From assembly GCF_002286785.1 (NCBI RefSeq), contig NZ_MUJY01000181.1, positions 1 through 64,000 of the forward strand: a stretch of DNA of 64,000 bases, in the 5' to 3' direction. The notes beneath the pieces are model-generated. The model worked only from the letters and a program-made list of their open reading frames with translations. It had not been told where the DNA came from and searched no databases. The stretch comes from Pseudomonas sp. PIC25 (GTDB lineage Bacteria; Pseudomonadota; Gammaproteobacteria; Pseudomonadales; Pseudomonadaceae). Position numbers and translations under genes: made by a program. Below, in pieces: positions 1 to 14,159 of this stretch (position 1 is its first letter; each line of letters starts with the position of its first letter).

Positions 1-6
1 TCGATA

Positions 7-83
7 TGGCGCACTCAGGAGGATTCGAACCTCCGACCGCCCGGTTCGTAGCCGGGTACTCTATCCAGCTGAGCTATGAGTGC
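7..83 (-). tRNA. tRNA-Arg (anticodon ACG)
   Basis: The minus strand folds as a complete 77-nt tRNA. It has a 7-bp acceptor stem (GCACTCA/TGAGTGC), discriminator G, an encoded CCA end, a GGTTCGAATCC T arm and the anticodon loop CTACGAA, giving anticodon ACG. It lies downstream of a serine tRNA and rsmA, as in P. aeruginosa. Confidence 0.97.
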
Positions 84-94
84 GTGGGCTGCGC

Positions 95-122
95 ATTATA
101 GGGATCGAAATCCGATTATCAA
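95..122 (-). promoter_or_regulatory. Sigma-70 promoter of tRNA-Arg
   Basis: On the minus strand a -35 TTGATA (122-117) and a perfect -10 TATAAT (100-95) are separated by 16 bp. A GC-rich discriminator follows, typical of stable-RNA promoters. The tRNA begins 12 bases after the -10, so this tRNA can be transcribed independently of the serine tRNA. Confidence 0.8.
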
Positions 123-185
123 GTGCTTTTTCGAACAAGCTCAATCACTTACCGATCAGCACCTGCATCACACCCTAGGTAATGC

Positions 186-278
<93 letters not shown>

Positions 279-292
279 GCAACACGGGGCGC

Positions 293-321
293 ATCATACC
301 CATCTTTGCCCCGCTTGCAAA
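293..321 (-). promoter_or_regulatory. Sigma-70 promoter of tRNA-Ser
   Basis: The minus strand reads TTTGCA (321-316), a 17-bp spacer, then TATGAT (298-293) and a GCGCCCCG discriminator just before the tRNA. The GC-rich discriminator suggests stringent control, which is inferred. Confidence 0.7.
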
Positions 322-340
322 GCCAAAAATTAGAGAAAAA

Positions 341-526
341 TTAGTGGCTTGGTTCTTGATCTTTCTCTTTCTGGATTCTCTGGTAGATCTCTTCACGGTG
401 CACGGCCACCTCCTTCGGGGCATTGACGCCTATGCGCACCTGATTACCTTTCACACCCAACACGGTGACAGTCACCTCATCACCTACCATCAGGGTCTCT
501 CCGACCCGGCGAGTCAGAATCAGCAT
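341..526 (-). CDS. rsmA: Carbon storage regulator RsmA/CsrA
   Basis: This is a 61-aa RNA-binding global post-transcriptional regulator. It binds GGA motifs in mRNA leaders and is titrated by Rsm small RNAs. The sequence starts [15 protein letters not shown] and carries the conserved [16 protein letters not shown] core with Arg44-type residues, almost identical to P. aeruginosa RsmA. The ATG at 526 was chosen over the longer open frame because it gives the family length and has AAGGAG 6 bases upstream. It sits between lysC and the two tRNAs, the standard Pseudomonas location, and is transcribed in the same direction as lysC but separated by a terminator. Confidence 0.97.
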   Translation of the reverse strand: MLILTRRVGETLMVGDEVTVTVLGVKGNQVRIGVNAPKEVAVHREEIYQRIQKEKDQEPSH

Positions 527-654
527 TCCTTTCTCCTTCACGGTACAGGACCAACAGTCTGCAAAAAGAAAAATGGTGTCAGCGCTCGGCCGAACGGCCG
601 GACCTACACCCAAGTATTGACCAGCCCGGATAAAAGGAAAGTTCCTCCAGGCCA

Positions 655-693
655 GTCAAAAAAGACGAAAGGCGCGGGTTTCGTCCGCGCCTT
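655..693 (-). terminator. Rho-independent terminator after lysC
   Basis: On the minus strand a 9-bp stem AAGGCGCGG / CCGCGCCTT with a 7-base loop is followed by TCGTCTTTTTT. It begins 14 bases past the lysC stop and separates lysC from rsmA. Confidence 0.85.
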
Positions 694-706
694 CCGGGGC
701 AAAGCC

Positions 707-1942
707 TCACTCGCCCTGTCGGGCCGGAGCGTCCAGCTCGAAAGCGGTATGCAGCGCACGCACCGCCAGCTCCAGGTACTTCTCCTCGATCACCACGGAC
801 ACCTTGATTTCGGAGGTGGAGATCATCTGGATGTTGATGCTTTCCTTGGCCAGCGCCTCGAACATGCGGCTGGCAACCCCGGCGTGGGAGCGCATGCCGA
901 CGCCGACGATGGAAACCTTGGCGATCTTGGTGTCACCGACCACTTCGCGGGCACCGATCTCGCGGGCGGTGCTTTCCAGCACCTGCAGCGCGTTATGGTA
1001 GTCGTTACGGTGCACGGTGAAGGTGAAGTCGGTGGTGTTATCGTGCGCGACGTTCTGCACAATCATGTCGACTTCGATGTTCGCGGCGCTGATCGGGCCG
1101 AGGATCTTGAAGGCCACGCCGGGAGTATCCGGCACGCCACGGATGGTCAGCTTGGCTTCGTCGCGGTTGAAGGCGATGCCGGAAATGATCGGCTGTTCCA
1201 TGGATTCCTCTTCATCAAGGGTAATGAGGGTGCCCGGACCCTCCTGGAAGCTGTGCAGCACGCGCAGCGGAACATTGTACTTGCCGGCGAACTCCACCGA
1301 ACGGATCTGCAGCACCTTGGAGCCGAGGCTGGCCATTTCCAGCATTTCCTCGAAGGTGATCTTGTCCAGGCGACGGGCCTGCGGCACCACGCGCGGATCG
1401 GTGGTGTAGACGCCGTCGACGTCGGTGTAGATCTGGCATTCGTCGGCCTTCAGGGCCGCCGCCAGCGCCACGCCGGTAGTATCGGAACCGCCACGGCCGA
1501 GCGTAGTGATGTTGCCGTGCTCGTCGACGCCCTGGAAACCGGCGACCACCACAACGCGACCGGCCTTGAGGTCGGCGCGGATCTTCTGGTCGTCGATCTG
1601 CAGGATGCGCGCCTTATTGTGCGCGCTGTCGGTCAGGATGCGGACCTGGTTGCCGGTGTAGGAAATCGCCGGAACGCCGCGTTTGATCAGCGCCATGGCC
1701 AGCAGCGCGATGGTCACCTGCTCGCCGGTGGAGACCATTACGTCCAACTCGCGCGGTACCGGCTGTTCGCTGATCTGCTTGGCGAGGTCGATCAGGCGGT
1801 TGGTCTCGCCACTCATGGCGGAGACCACGATCACCAGATCGTTGCCCGCCTCGTGGAACTTCTTCACCTTCTCGGCCACTTGCTCGATCCGCTCGACGCT
1901 ACCGACCGAGGTGCCCCCAAATTTCTGTACGATCAAAGCCAT
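707..1942 (-). CDS. lysC: Aspartate kinase
   Basis: This 411-aa enzyme phosphorylates L-aspartate, the first step to lysine, threonine and methionine. The N-terminal kinase domain (about 1-245) shows KFGGTSV, the VVVVAGFQG segment and GRGGSDTT. Two C-terminal ACT domains (about 265-405) provide feedback control. An internal Met (SMEQPIISG, about residue 247) lies just before the ACT domains, where other alpha2-beta2 aspartokinases start a separate regulatory subunit; whether it is used here is unknown. It lies downstream of alaS and ahead of rsmA, as in P. aeruginosa. Confidence 0.96.
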   Translation of the reverse strand: MALIVQKFGGTSVGSVERIEQVAEKVKKFHEAGNDLVIVVSAMSGETNRLIDLAKQISEQPVPRELDVMVSTGEQVTIALLAMALIKRGVPAISYTGNQVRILTDSAHNKARILQIDDQKIRADLKAGRVVVVAGFQGVDEHGNITTLGRGGSDTTGVALAAALKADECQIYTDVDGVYTTDPRVVPQARRLDKITFEEMLEMASLGSKVLQIRSVEFAGKYNVPLRVLHSFQEGPGTLITLDEEESMEQPIISGIAFNRDEAKLTIRGVPDTPGVAFKILGPISAANIEVDMIVQNVAHDNTTDFTFTVHRNDYHNALQVLESTAREIGAREVVGDTKIAKVSIVGVGMRSHAGVASRMFEALAKESINIQMISTSEIKVSVVIEEKYLELAVRALHTAFELDAPARQGE

Positions 1943-2042
1943 TTCAAAGCCGCCTAATCCCGTAAAGGGCGCCCATTAAACATTCAACGCGGCTTACCTG
2001 CCAAGGCCCGCCGGGCGTGGGGCGGCGCCTTGGCCGAGAGGC

Positions 2043-4667
2043 TCAGAGCCCCTGTTCGACGAAGGGCACGGCCAGCGCCAGCGCCTGGTCCAGCGCCGCG
2101 GCATCGCTGCCGCCGCCGCGAGCCATGTCGGGACGCCCGCCGCCCTTGCCGCCGACTGCCGCCGCGGCCTGTTTCATCAGATCGCCGGCTTTGAGTTGGC
2201 CGGTCAGGTCCTGGGTGACACCGGCGACCAGTGTCACCTTGCCCTCCAGCGCCCCGCCGAGCAGGATCACTGCGCGGCCGAGCTTGTTCTTCAATTGATC
2301 GACCAGCGCCAGCAGCGCATCGCCGTCCAGACCATCCAGGCGTGCGGCCAGGACGTTCACGCCCTTGACCTCGATCGCCGAGCCGGCCAGATCGTCGCCA
2401 GCCGCGCTGGCGGCCTTGGCCTTGAGCTGCTCCAGCTCCTTTTCCAACTGACGATTGCGCTCCAGCACGCTAGCCAGCTTGTCCAGCAGGTTCTCGCGAC
2501 TACCCTTGACCAGCGCCGCCGCTTCCTTCAACTGCTCTTCGGCATTGTTCAGGTAGGCCAGTGCCGCCGCGCCGGTAACTGCTTCGATCCGGCGCACGCC
2601 GGCCGCCACGCCACCTTCGCTGGTGATCTTGAAGAGGCCGATGTCGCCGGTGCGGGAGACGTGAGTACCGCCACACAGCTCGACGGAGAAACCGCCGCCC
2701 ATGGTCAGGACGCGTACCTGATCGCCGTACTTCTCGCCGAACAGCGCCATGGCACCCTTGGCCTTGGCGGTGTCGATGTCGGTTTCCTCGGTCTCGACCT
2801 CGGAATTCTTGCGAATCTCGGCGTTGACGATGTCTTCCAGGGCCTTCAGTTGCTCCGGCTTGATCGCCTCGAAGTGGCTGAAATCGAAGCGCAAGCGCTG
2901 GCTGTCCACCAGCGAGCCTTTCTGCTGCACATGCTCGCCGAGCACCTGACGCAGCGCCGCATGCAGCAGGTGGGTCGCAGAGTGGTTGAGCGCGGTGGCC
3001 TGGCGCACCGAGGCATCGACAGTGGCTTCGATGCTCGCACCGACCTCCAGCACGCCGCAGTCCAGCACACCGTGATGAAGGAAGGCGTTACCAGCCTTGG
3101 TGGTGTCGCGCACGTCGAAGCGCAGGCCATTGGCCGACAGGTAACCGCAATCGCCTACCTGGCCGCCGGACTCGGCGTAGAACGGGGTACGGTCGAGGAC
3201 CACGACGCCCTGCTCACCTTCTTTCAGGCGCTCGACGACCACGCCGTCGCGGAACAGCGCAACGACCTTGCCGCTGCCCTGGGTGCCCTGGTAGCCGGTG
3301 AAGACAGTCTCGCCTTCCACCTTGACCAGCGCGTTGTAGTCCATGCCGAAGGCGCTGGCGGCACGGGCGCGCTCGCGCTGGGCCTCCATTTCGCGCTCGA
3401 AGCCCTCTTCGTCGAGGGTCAGCTCGCGTTCGCGGGCGATGTCGTTGGTCAGGTCGACCGGGAAACCGTAGGTGTCGTACAGCTTGAACACCACGTTGCC
3501 GGGAATGACCGAACCCGACAGTTCGGCCAGATCCTGCTCAAGAATCTTCAAGCCCTGTTCCAGGGTCTTGGCGAACTGCTCTTCCTCGGTTTTCAGCACG
3601 CGCTCGATGTGCGCCTGCTGTTGCTTCAGTTCGGGGAACGCCTCGCCCATCTCGGCCACCAGGGCGGCGACGATCTTGTGGAAGAAGCTGCCCTTGGCGC
3701 CCAGCTTGTTACCGTGGCGGCAGGCGCGACGGATGATCCGGCGCAGCACGTAGCCGCGGCCCTCGTTGGACGGCAGCACACCGTCGGCGATGAGGAAGCT
3801 GCAGGAGCGGATGTGGTCGGCCACCACCTTCAGCGATGGCTGGCCTTCCTCGGCACAACCGATGGCATCAGCCGCAGCCTTGAGCAGATTCTGGAACAGG
3901 TCGATCTCGTAGTTCGAATGCACGTGCTGGAGCACGGCGCTGATCCGCTCCAGTCCCATACCGGTGTCCACGCTTGGCGCCGGCAGCGGGTGCATCACGC
4001 CGTCGGCCGTGCGGTTGAACTGCATGAATACGTTGTTCCAGATTTCGATGTAGCGGTCGCCATCTTCTTCCGGGGAACCGGGCGGGCCGCCCCAGATATC
4101 CGGGCCGTGGTCATAGAAGATCTCGGTGCACGGGCCGCAGGGGCCGGTGTCGCCCATCGCCCAGAAGTTGTCCGAGGCGTAGGGGGCGCCCTTGTTGTCG
4201 CCGATGCGCACCATGCGCTCGTGAGGCACGCCGACTTCCTTGGTCCAGATGTCGTAGGCCTCGTCGTCGCTGGCGTAGACGGTGACCCAGAGTTTGTCCT
4301 TGGGCAGGCCCAGCCATTTTTCGGAGGTCAGGAATTCCCAGGCGTAGGTGATGGCATCGCGCTTGAAATAATCACCGAAGCTGAAGTTGCCCAGCATTTC
4401 GAAGAAGGTGTGGTGGCGCGCGGTATAGCCGACGTTCTCCAGGTCGTTGTGCTTGCCACCGGCGCGAACGCACTTCTGGCTGCTGACGGCGCGGGTGTAG
4501 GCGCGCTTTTCCAGGCCGAGGAAGCAGTCCTTGAACTGGTTCATCCCGGCGTTGGTGAACAGCAGGGTCGGGTCGTTGCCCGGAATCAGGGAGCTGGAGG
4601 CGACGCGGGTGTGCCCCTTCTCTTCGAAGAAGCGGAGGAAGGCTTCACGGATTTCTGCGCTTTTCAT
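2043..4667 (-). CDS. alaS: Alanyl-tRNA synthetase
   Basis: This 874-aa cytoplasmic enzyme charges tRNA-Ala. It has the class II catalytic core at the N-terminus ([19 protein letters not shown], about residues 80-100), a tRNA-recognition region, and the editing domain with the [11 protein letters not shown] zinc motif (about 565) and CGGTHV (about 665). A C-terminal coiled coil and DHHA1-like oligomerisation domain follow. The start [11 protein letters not shown] was chosen because it matches the family; the longer frame would read through the promoter. Its own promoter with a perfect TATAAT lies about 50 bp upstream. Confidence 0.98.
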   Translation of the reverse strand: MKSAEIREAFLRFFEEKGHTRVASSSLIPGNDPTLLFTNAGMNQFKDCFLGLEKRAYTRAVSSQKCVRAGGKHNDLENVGYTARHHTFFEMLGNFSFGDYFKRDAITYAWEFLTSEKWLGLPKDKLWVTVYASDDEAYDIWTKEVGVPHERMVRIGDNKGAPYASDNFWAMGDTGPCGPCTEIFYDHGPDIWGGPPGSPEEDGDRYIEIWNNVFMQFNRTADGVMHPLPAPSVDTGMGLERISAVLQHVHSNYEIDLFQNLLKAAADAIGCAEEGQPSLKVVADHIRSCSFLIADGVLPSNEGRGYVLRRIIRRACRHGNKLGAKGSFFHKIVAALVAEMGEAFPELKQQQAHIERVLKTEEEQFAKTLEQGLKILEQDLAELSGSVIPGNVVFKLYDTYGFPVDLTNDIARERELTLDEEGFEREMEAQRERARAASAFGMDYNALVKVEGETVFTGYQGTQGSGKVVALFRDGVVVERLKEGEQGVVVLDRTPFYAESGGQVGDCGYLSANGLRFDVRDTTKAGNAFLHHGVLDCGVLEVGASIEATVDASVRQATALNHSATHLLHAALRQVLGEHVQQKGSLVDSQRLRFDFSHFEAIKPEQLKALEDIVNAEIRKNSEVETEETDIDTAKAKGAMALFGEKYGDQVRVLTMGGGFSVELCGGTHVSRTGDIGLFKITSEGGVAAGVRRIEAVTGAAALAYLNNAEEQLKEAAALVKGSRENLLDKLASVLERNRQLEKELEQLKAKAASAAGDDLAGSAIEVKGVNVLAARLDGLDGDALLALVDQLKNKLGRAVILLGGALEGKVTLVAGVTQDLTGQLKAGDLMKQAAAAVGGKGGGRPDMARGGGSDAAALDQALALAVPFVEQGL

Positions 4668-4709
4668 AGTTTCATCCAGGGAAAACAGCGGCCACGGAAA
4701 CGCCGGCAA

Positions 4710-4731
4710 AGGGCCGCATTATATCGGCCCT
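4710..4731 (-). promoter_or_regulatory. alaS promoter -10 inside a palindrome
   Basis: The minus strand contains a perfect TATAAT (4723-4718), placed to start transcription about 45 bases before alaS. The hexamer is the loop of a perfect 7-bp inverted repeat (AGGGCCG at 4710-4716, CGGCCCT at 4725-4731). The repeat could be an operator or the tail hairpin of the upstream ltaE transcript. No good -35 was seen, so activation or an extended -10 is possible. Confidence 0.6.
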
Positions 4732-4812
4732 GCGCCATCGGGGTAGTGCTTTGTTCGTTAGATGCCGACTACGAGCAAAGGCTCATGGGCCCGACGAACG
4801 CCAACGCCGCCC

Positions 4813-5814
4813 TCAGCGACGGACAGAGGCGAAGAAGTCGATCACCCGCTCGATATCGCAGGCGGATATATCCATGTGGGTCACCATGCGAAGACGTGGC
4901 GCCGCGATCAGCCAGATTCCCCGCTCGGCGGCCGCCGCCTTGAACGCCTGGGCCCGCTCGCCGGCATTCAGGTAAACCATATTGGTCTGCACCGGCTCCA
5001 CCTCGAAGCCCAGGGCACGCAAGCCCTCGCCGAGACGGGCAGCATTGGCGTGATCCTCTGCCAGGCGCTCGGCCTGATGCTCCAGTGCGTAGAGCCCTGC
5101 CGCCGCCAGCACGCCGGCCTGGCGCATGCCGCCGCCGACCATCTTGCGCCAGCGCCGCGCCTTGCCGATCAGCTCGGAAGAGCCGCAAAGCACCGACCCC
5201 ACCGGCGCTCCCAACCCCTTGGACAAGCAGACCGAGACGGAGTCGAAGTGCCCGGCGATGTCCCGGGCATCGACCCCGAGCTTGACCGCCGCGTTGAACA
5301 ACCGGGCCCCGTCCAGATGCAGGGCGAGGCCATGGCGCCGGGTGAAATCGCGCGCGGCGGCCAGGTAGGACATCGGCAGCACCTTGCCCTGCATGGTGTT
5401 TTCCAGCGCCAGCAGGCGGGTCCGGGCGAAATGGAAGTCGTCCGGCTTGATCGCCGCCGCAACCCGCCCCAGGTCGAGCGAGCCGTCGGCCTCCATTTCC
5501 ACCGGCTGCGGCTGGATCGAGCCGAGCACGGCAGCGCCACCGCCTTCATATTTATAGGTGTGCGCCTGCTGCCCGACGATGTATTCGTCGCCCCGCTCGC
5601 AGTGCGCCAGCAGACCGAGCAGGTTGCTCATGGTGCCGGTGGGGACGAAAAGCGCGGCGGCGAAGCCGAGACGTCCGGCCAAGTAGGCTTCCAGCCGGTT
5701 GACGGTGGGGTCCTCGCCGTAGACATCGTCCCCAAGTTCGGCCTGCAGCATCGCTTCGCGCATGCCGGGCGTGGGCTGGGTGACGGTATCGCTGCGCAGA
5801 TCGATGACGGACAT
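4813..5814 (-). CDS. ltaE: Low-specificity L-threonine aldolase
   Basis: This 333-aa PLP-dependent lyase cleaves L-threonine or allo-threonine to glycine and acetaldehyde. The sequence starts [22 protein letters not shown] and has the DDVYGEDPT motif, a [11 protein letters not shown] strand and the PLP lysine in [13 protein letters not shown]. Strong AAGGAG lies ahead of the ATG. It is placed between the AST operon and alaS; from memory P. aeruginosa keeps its ltaE elsewhere, so this is a local insertion or relocation. It is probably its own transcription unit because the aru terminator precedes it. Confidence 0.93.
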   Translation of the reverse strand: MSVIDLRSDTVTQPTPGMREAMLQAELGDDVYGEDPTVNRLEAYLAGRLGFAAALFVPTGTMSNLLGLLAHCERGDEYIVGQQAHTYKYEGGGAAVLGSIQPQPVEMEADGSLDLGRVAAAIKPDDFHFARTRLLALENTMQGKVLPMSYLAAARDFTRRHGLALHLDGARLFNAAVKLGVDARDIAGHFDSVSVCLSKGLGAPVGSVLCGSSELIGKARRWRKMVGGGMRQAGVLAAAGLYALEHQAERLAEDHANAARLGEGLRALGFEVEPVQTNMVYLNAGERAQAFKAAAAERGIWLIAAPRLRMVTHMDISACDIERVIDFFASVRR

Positions 5815-5826
5815 CTGAGAGGCTCC

Positions 5827-5852
5827 TTGATCAAGGTGTCAGGTTTGACACC
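5827..5852 (-). promoter_or_regulatory. Leader stem-loop and palindrome before ltaE
   Basis: The minus strand reads GGTGTCA, a 4-base loop, TGACACC (perfect 7-bp inverted repeat, 5852-5835), then the palindrome TTGATCAA (5834-5827). This runs directly into the AAGGAG Shine-Dalgarno sequence. It could be a repressor operator or an RNA hairpin next to the ribosome site; nothing in the sequence decides between them. Confidence 0.5.
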
Positions 5853-5892
5853 CTACCCGGAGCGCCTCCGCGCCGATAGATACAGACAGGTG

Positions 5893-5914
5893 AAAAACCG
5901 GGCGGACGCCCGGT
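5893..5914 (-). terminator. Terminator of the aru operon
   Basis: Directly after the aruE stop, the minus strand forms an ACCGGGCG / CGCCCGGT hairpin followed by TTTTT. It closes the aruCFGDBE transcript before ltaE. Confidence 0.88.
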
Positions 5915-6916
5915 TCAGAGACTCGCGGGCACCACCAGAATGCCGGCGCGCAGACCGTTCTTCACCTTGGGATTGGGGAAGATGATGCGTGCGCCCTCCT
6001 CCTCGATCACCCAGCGGGTATCAGCGATGTCCTCGGCCAACAGGTAGCCCACCGGCAGCTCGCTGAAGTTCTCGATGTCATCCGGCAGATGCAGGCGGAA
6101 GCCTTCGCTGTGTTTGATGATTTCCCGGGCCACGGTGAACAGTTGCATGCCGTCCAGCCCACCTTCTTCTTCGCTCTCCGCTTCGCGCCCTTCGATGAGC
6201 TGCTCCAGCAGGGTTTCGAGACGGTCCAGCTTGACGATGCCGTTCTGCCCGAAGGGCCGTGCCTTGCCCAGCTCCAGGGTGAAGGCTTCGGCCTCCAGAT
6301 GGGCGTAGGTGAAGGAGCTGAAGGTTATGCCGGTCTTGTTCTGCAGCAGCACCGCCTCGATGCCCGCCGCCTTCAACCGGGCCAGCTCCCGCTGCGAATG
6401 CGCGCGGCCATCGCGGTAGGGATAGAGCGCGAACTGCTCGATCTTCGAACCGCGAATGGCGGTGTGCAGGTCGTAGTGCAGGCGGGTGCGCCCCGGCTTG
6501 CTGAAGAAGGATGTTGCCAGACGCTCCAACTCGGCGGCACGCAACGCCTCGAAACCGCTGGCTTCCTCGTGCCGGCCGCAGAACAGCCGGTTGATGTCGT
6601 GCTCGACGTAGCGTTCGCCCCGGCGCATGGCATCGGGGTTGCCAAGCAGGAAGAGGATCCGCGCGCGCGGCCTCAGCTCGCCACGGGCGACGCCCTGGAC
6701 CAGGCGGTCCAGCAGTTCGATGGGAGCGGTTTCGTTGCCATGGATGCCGGCGGAGAGCAGCAGGTCGAGCCCGCAATCGGCGGCTCCGGGCGGAGTGATT
6801 TCCAGCGCGCCTTCCGTCAGCCAGTGCAGGCGCGTCCCCTCGGCGGTCAACTGGATCTTCTCGGTCGGCTCGCGGCCGGCCAGGGTCAGGTCAAGCAGTT
6901 TGCCGAGGGCTAGCAT
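5915..6916 (-). CDS. aruE: Succinylglutamate desuccinylase
   Basis: This 333-aa zinc hydrolase carries out the last AST step, N-succinylglutamate to glutamate and succinate. The zinc-binding motif [11 protein letters not shown] (about 60-70), a second ligand region [20 protein letters not shown] and the catalytic glutamate region [12 protein letters not shown] are all present. The start [14 protein letters not shown] matches the family; the open frame has 9 extra upstream codons. It is the last gene of aruCFGDBE and its stop codon abuts the terminator. Confidence 0.96.
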   Translation of the reverse strand: MLALGKLLDLTLAGREPTEKIQLTAEGTRLHWLTEGALEITPPGAADCGLDLLLSAGIHGNETAPIELLDRLVQGVARGELRPRARILFLLGNPDAMRRGERYVEHDINRLFCGRHEEASGFEALRAAELERLATSFFSKPGRTRLHYDLHTAIRGSKIEQFALYPYRDGRAHSQRELARLKAAGIEAVLLQNKTGITFSSFTYAHLEAEAFTLELGKARPFGQNGIVKLDRLETLLEQLIEGREAESEEEGGLDGMQLFTVAREIIKHSEGFRLHLPDDIENFSELPVGYLLAEDIADTRWVIEEEGARIIFPNPKVKNGLRAGILVVPASL

Positions 6917-6991
6917 AGGGATACCTCTACAGCCATTGATCAATCCTGGTGCGGTGGGGCCGCCTGCTGAGCGCCCCTTGTGTGGCGCCGG

Positions 6992-7273
6992 TCAGTGATT
7001 GCAGTCCGGGCCGTGCACATGCTCCTCGTCATCCGCCTCGATCGGCTCCATTTCCAATTGCAGGCTGACCAGGTTGGTCGCCAGCGGACGCAACAGCAGG
7101 TTGGCGTATTCCGTGTCGCTGTCCTCGACGTCCACGCCGATCAGTAACTGGCCGTTGCCGGCCTGCTGAATCCACACTTCGCGGCCTTGCCAGACCACGG
7201 CGAAACGCGTGCAAGACGTTTCCAGTTGGGTGCCGTCGGTATCTTCGAGGATCAGTTGCAGGGTATCGGACAT
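6992..7273 (-). CDS. Conserved small protein within the AST operon
   Basis: This 93-aa protein of unknown function starts MSDTLQLILEDTDG. It is acidic and predicted all-beta, and ends in an acidic/histidine tail (DDEEHVHGPDCNH) that might bind metal. It lies between aruB and aruE in the same direction, so it is co-transcribed with arginine catabolism; a homologue occupies the corresponding place in P. aeruginosa (from memory). The ATG at 7273 is preferred to the GTG one codon upstream. The 75 bp upstream hold imperfect repeats of the AGCTATAGGCCACAAGC type common between Pseudomonas genes. Confidence 0.8.
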   Translation of the reverse strand: MSDTLQLILEDTDGTQLETSCTRFAVVWQGREVWIQQAGNGQLLIGVDVEDSDTEYANLLLRPLATNLVSLQLEMEPIEADDEEHVHGPDCNH

Positions 7274-7348
7274 CACATCAGCTCCAAGCTATAGGCCACA
7301 AGCTGCAAGCCTGGGCGAGCATGCAGCCTGCCGCCTGGAACTTGAAGC

Positions 7349-8695
7349 TCAATCGATCTGGAAGGGATAAACCGAGCCCAGTTTAAGGATCTGCGTCAGT
7401 TCATCCAATGCCGTTCTGCACTCTACCAGCAATTGTGGATCAGCCAGGTCAGCTTCGCTGAGACGATCGCGGTAATGCTTCTCGACCCAGGCGGTCAGTG
7501 CCCCGTACAGCGCGGGAGTTAGGATCACACCCGGGTTCACCGCGTTCAGCTCGTTTTCCTTGAGCGCCACGCGCAAACGTAGGCAGGCCGGGCCACCGCC
7601 GTTCTGCATGCTCTGCTTGAGATCGAAGACCTTCACCTCGCGGATCGGGCCGTCCTCGGCCGTCAGGCGTTGCAGGTAGCGCCAGACGCGCTCGTTGAGG
7701 CGGCACTCCTCGGGCACGATCAGCAGCATGCTGCCGTCGGCACGGGTGAGCAGTTGGCTGTTGAACAGGTAGGACTGCACGGCATCCTCGACGCCGACCG
7801 CCTCGCGCGGCACGCAGACCGCCTGGAAGCGGCCGCCGCGGCGGCCCAGCTTGTCGTGCAGCTCGGCCAGCACGCGATCGGTCTCGAGGAAGGCATCCTC
7901 GTGGTGGAACAGCACTTCGCCGTTGCCCACGGAAATCACGTCATTGTGGAACACACCCTGGTCGATCACCGCCGGATTCTGCTGGGCATAGACCACGCCC
8001 TCCTCGTCGAGCCCGTGCAGGCGGGCCACCGCCTGGCAGGCTTCCAGGGTCTGCCGCGCCGGGTAACGCTGCGGCGCCGGGAAGCGGCTGTCGAAGGCGC
8101 TGCGGCCGAAGACGAAGAACTCCACGCCGGCTTCGCCATAGCTCTTGCAGAAGCGGGTGTGGTTGGCCGCCCCTTCGTCGCCGAACTGGCTCACCGCCGG
8201 CAGCGCCGCGTGGTGGGCGAAGTGCCGAGGGTCGGCAAACATGGCGCCGAGCACACGGCTGGTGGTGGGGTGCTCGATGGAGCGGTGGAACTTGCAGTTC
8301 AGGTTGGCGGCGGTGAAATGCACGCGGCCGTCGGCGGTGTCGGCACTCGGGCTGACCGTGCAGGCGTTGGCCGTCCACATGCTGGAGGCCGAGCTGCAGG
8401 CCGCCAGCAGCGGCATGGCTTCCTTGGCGGCCTTCTGGATCACCTCGGCATCGCTGCCGGAGAAGCCCAGACTGCGCAGCGCGGCGACATCCGGGCGCTC
8501 CTGCGGGGCCAGCACGCCCTGCTTGAAGCCCATCTCCATCAGCGCCTTCATTTTCGCCAACCCCTGCAGGGCGGCTTCCTTCGGGCTGGAGACCGCCTGG
8601 CTGTTGCTCTGCGACGCTACGTTGCCATAGGACAGGCCACCGTAGTTGTGGGTAGGGCCGACCAGTCCGTCGAAATTCACTTCATAGGCTTTCAT
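7349..8695 (-). CDS. aruB: N-succinylarginine dihydrolase
   Basis: This 448-aa enzyme converts N-succinylarginine to succinylornithine, 2 NH3 and CO2, the second AST step. It belongs to the amidinotransferase-fold superfamily. The N-terminus [20 protein letters not shown] and the catalytic-cysteine motif [12 protein letters not shown] (about 365-376) are as in AstB, and the ENP-type core around [17 protein letters not shown] is present. Its ATG abuts the aruD stop codon (TAAATG), indicating coupled translation. Confidence 0.97.
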   Translation of the reverse strand: MKAYEVNFDGLVGPTHNYGGLSYGNVASQSNSQAVSSPKEAALQGLAKMKALMEMGFKQGVLAPQERPDVAALRSLGFSGSDAEVIQKAAKEAMPLLAACSSASSMWTANACTVSPSADTADGRVHFTAANLNCKFHRSIEHPTTSRVLGAMFADPRHFAHHAALPAVSQFGDEGAANHTRFCKSYGEAGVEFFVFGRSAFDSRFPAPQRYPARQTLEACQAVARLHGLDEEGVVYAQQNPAVIDQGVFHNDVISVGNGEVLFHHEDAFLETDRVLAELHDKLGRRGGRFQAVCVPREAVGVEDAVQSYLFNSQLLTRADGSMLLIVPEECRLNERVWRYLQRLTAEDGPIREVKVFDLKQSMQNGGGPACLRLRVALKENELNAVNPGVILTPALYGALTAWVEKHYRDRLSEADLADPQLLVECRTALDELTQILKLGSVYPFQID

Positions 8696-11196
<2,501 letters not shown>

Positions 11197-11266
11197 AGAT
11201 CCTCCGGATCAGCTATAGGCTTCACGCGCGAGCCGGTGCCCGAAGGCTGCGGCTCGCCGCTTCAAT

Positions 11267-12283
11267 TCAAACCGCGACCAGGCGCACGCTGGAGCCTTCG
11301 CCGACACCCAGCGCTTCGGCCGCTTCGGCCGAGAGGGTCACCGGCTTGCCGGGCACCCAGTCCAGTTCGGCGACGATCGCGCGGTAATCCTGCAATTGGC
11401 CGTTGGCGACCAGATAGGGACGCCCGCCCTTCCCCGGCTCGCCGACACGTACCGGCACCACGCGGCTCTGGGCGATGGAACGGATGCCCGAGGTGCGCGC
11501 ATGCAGGGTCGGGCCGCCATCGAAGATGTCGATGTAGTGATCGGTCTCGAAGCCTTCGCGCATCAGGATGTCGAAGGTGATCTGTGCCCGCGGATGCACC
11601 TGGCCCATGGCTTCCTGGGCGGCATCCGGCAGCAGCGGCACGTAGATCGGGTAATGCGGCATCAGCTCGGCGAGGAAGGTGCGGCTCTTCAGGCCGCACA
11701 GGCGTTCGGCCTCGGCGTAGTTGATGTCGAAGAAGTTGCGTCCGACAGCGTCCCAGAACGGCGAGTCACCGTGCTCGTCGCTGTAGCCGACGATCTCCAC
11801 CACCACCGCATCGGCGAAGCGCTCCGGGTGGTTGGCGAGGAACAGCAGGCGGCCACGGGAATTCAGCTCGGAGGCGGTGGTGCCGACCAGCGGCGGCTCC
11901 ACGTAGAAACTGGTGAGCAAGCTGTTGCCGGTGAGGTCGTGGCAGAGCGACAGAACGTGGATCTTGTTGTGGATCTTCAGCTCACGCGCGGCATGCACGA
12001 AGGTCTCGTTGCGGAAGCTGTAGAACGGCTCGGAGTAGCCGGCCGAGGCGACGATGCCGGAGCAGCCCGCCAGACGGCCGCTCTCGCTGTCCTCGAGGAC
12101 GAAGAAGTAGCTCTCCTCGCCATTGAAGCTGACTTCCGCGGCGAAGGAGGCTTCCGAGGCGGCGATCTTGTCGCGCAGGCGCTCGGTATCGTCCGGCAAC
12201 GAAGTGACACCGACCGGACTGTCCGCGGCCAGACGCTGAACCTCGGCCAGATCGGCCATTTGCGCGGGGCGCATCACCAGCAT
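11267..12283 (-). CDS. aruF: Arginine/ornithine N-succinyltransferase subunit alpha
   Basis: This 338-aa partner of AruG starts MLVMRPAQMADLAEVQRLA. It contains the AstA-family blocks NKIHVLSLCHDLTGNSLL, FLAELMPHYPIYVPLL and HYIDIFDGGPTLHA. It has a strong AAGGAG ahead of the ATG. It follows aruC after a 184-bp gap containing hairpins, the widest spacing in the operon, and precedes aruG by 70 bp. Confidence 0.95.
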   Translation of the reverse strand: MLVMRPAQMADLAEVQRLAADSPVGVTSLPDDTERLRDKIAASEASFAAEVSFNGEESYFFVLEDSESGRLAGCSGIVASAGYSEPFYSFRNETFVHAARELKIHNKIHVLSLCHDLTGNSLLTSFYVEPPLVGTTASELNSRGRLLFLANHPERFADAVVVEIVGYSDEHGDSPFWDAVGRNFFDINYAEAERLCGLKSRTFLAELMPHYPIYVPLLPDAAQEAMGQVHPRAQITFDILMREGFETDHYIDIFDGGPTLHARTSGIRSIAQSRVVPVRVGEPGKGGRPYLVANGQLQDYRAIVAELDWVPGKPVTLSAEAAEALGVGEGSSVRLVAV

Positions 12284-12391
12284 GGTGTCACTCCTTCTTT
12301 CAAGAAAAGCTCCGAGGCTTCGGCGAAGCGCTCAGAGAAGGCCATGGCCCCGGGCCACGGCAGCACTGGAAACGGTCATCCCTGGATGGAT

Positions 12392-12413
12392 CGCGGCACT
12401 GCCCTGTGCCGCG
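12392..12413 (-). other. Intercistronic hairpin between aruC and aruF
   Basis: The perfect 8-bp inverted repeat CGCGGCAC / GTGCCGCG with a 6-base loop lies in the 184-bp gap after aruC. A second imperfect hairpin lies at about 12310-12345. No T-run follows, so this looks like an mRNA-stabilising or processing element rather than a terminator. Confidence 0.55.
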
Positions 12414-12467
12414 TTCGCTCTTTCAAGCGTAGGCCGTACCAGCGGCACGGCCCGGAGGGATGGGGCC

Positions 12468-14159
<1,692 letters not shown>

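Noticed and set aside
2196-4943. A 915-codon plus-strand open frame opposite alaS
   Set aside because: It is an artefact of GC-rich third positions on the opposite strand. AlaS on the minus strand has every expected motif.
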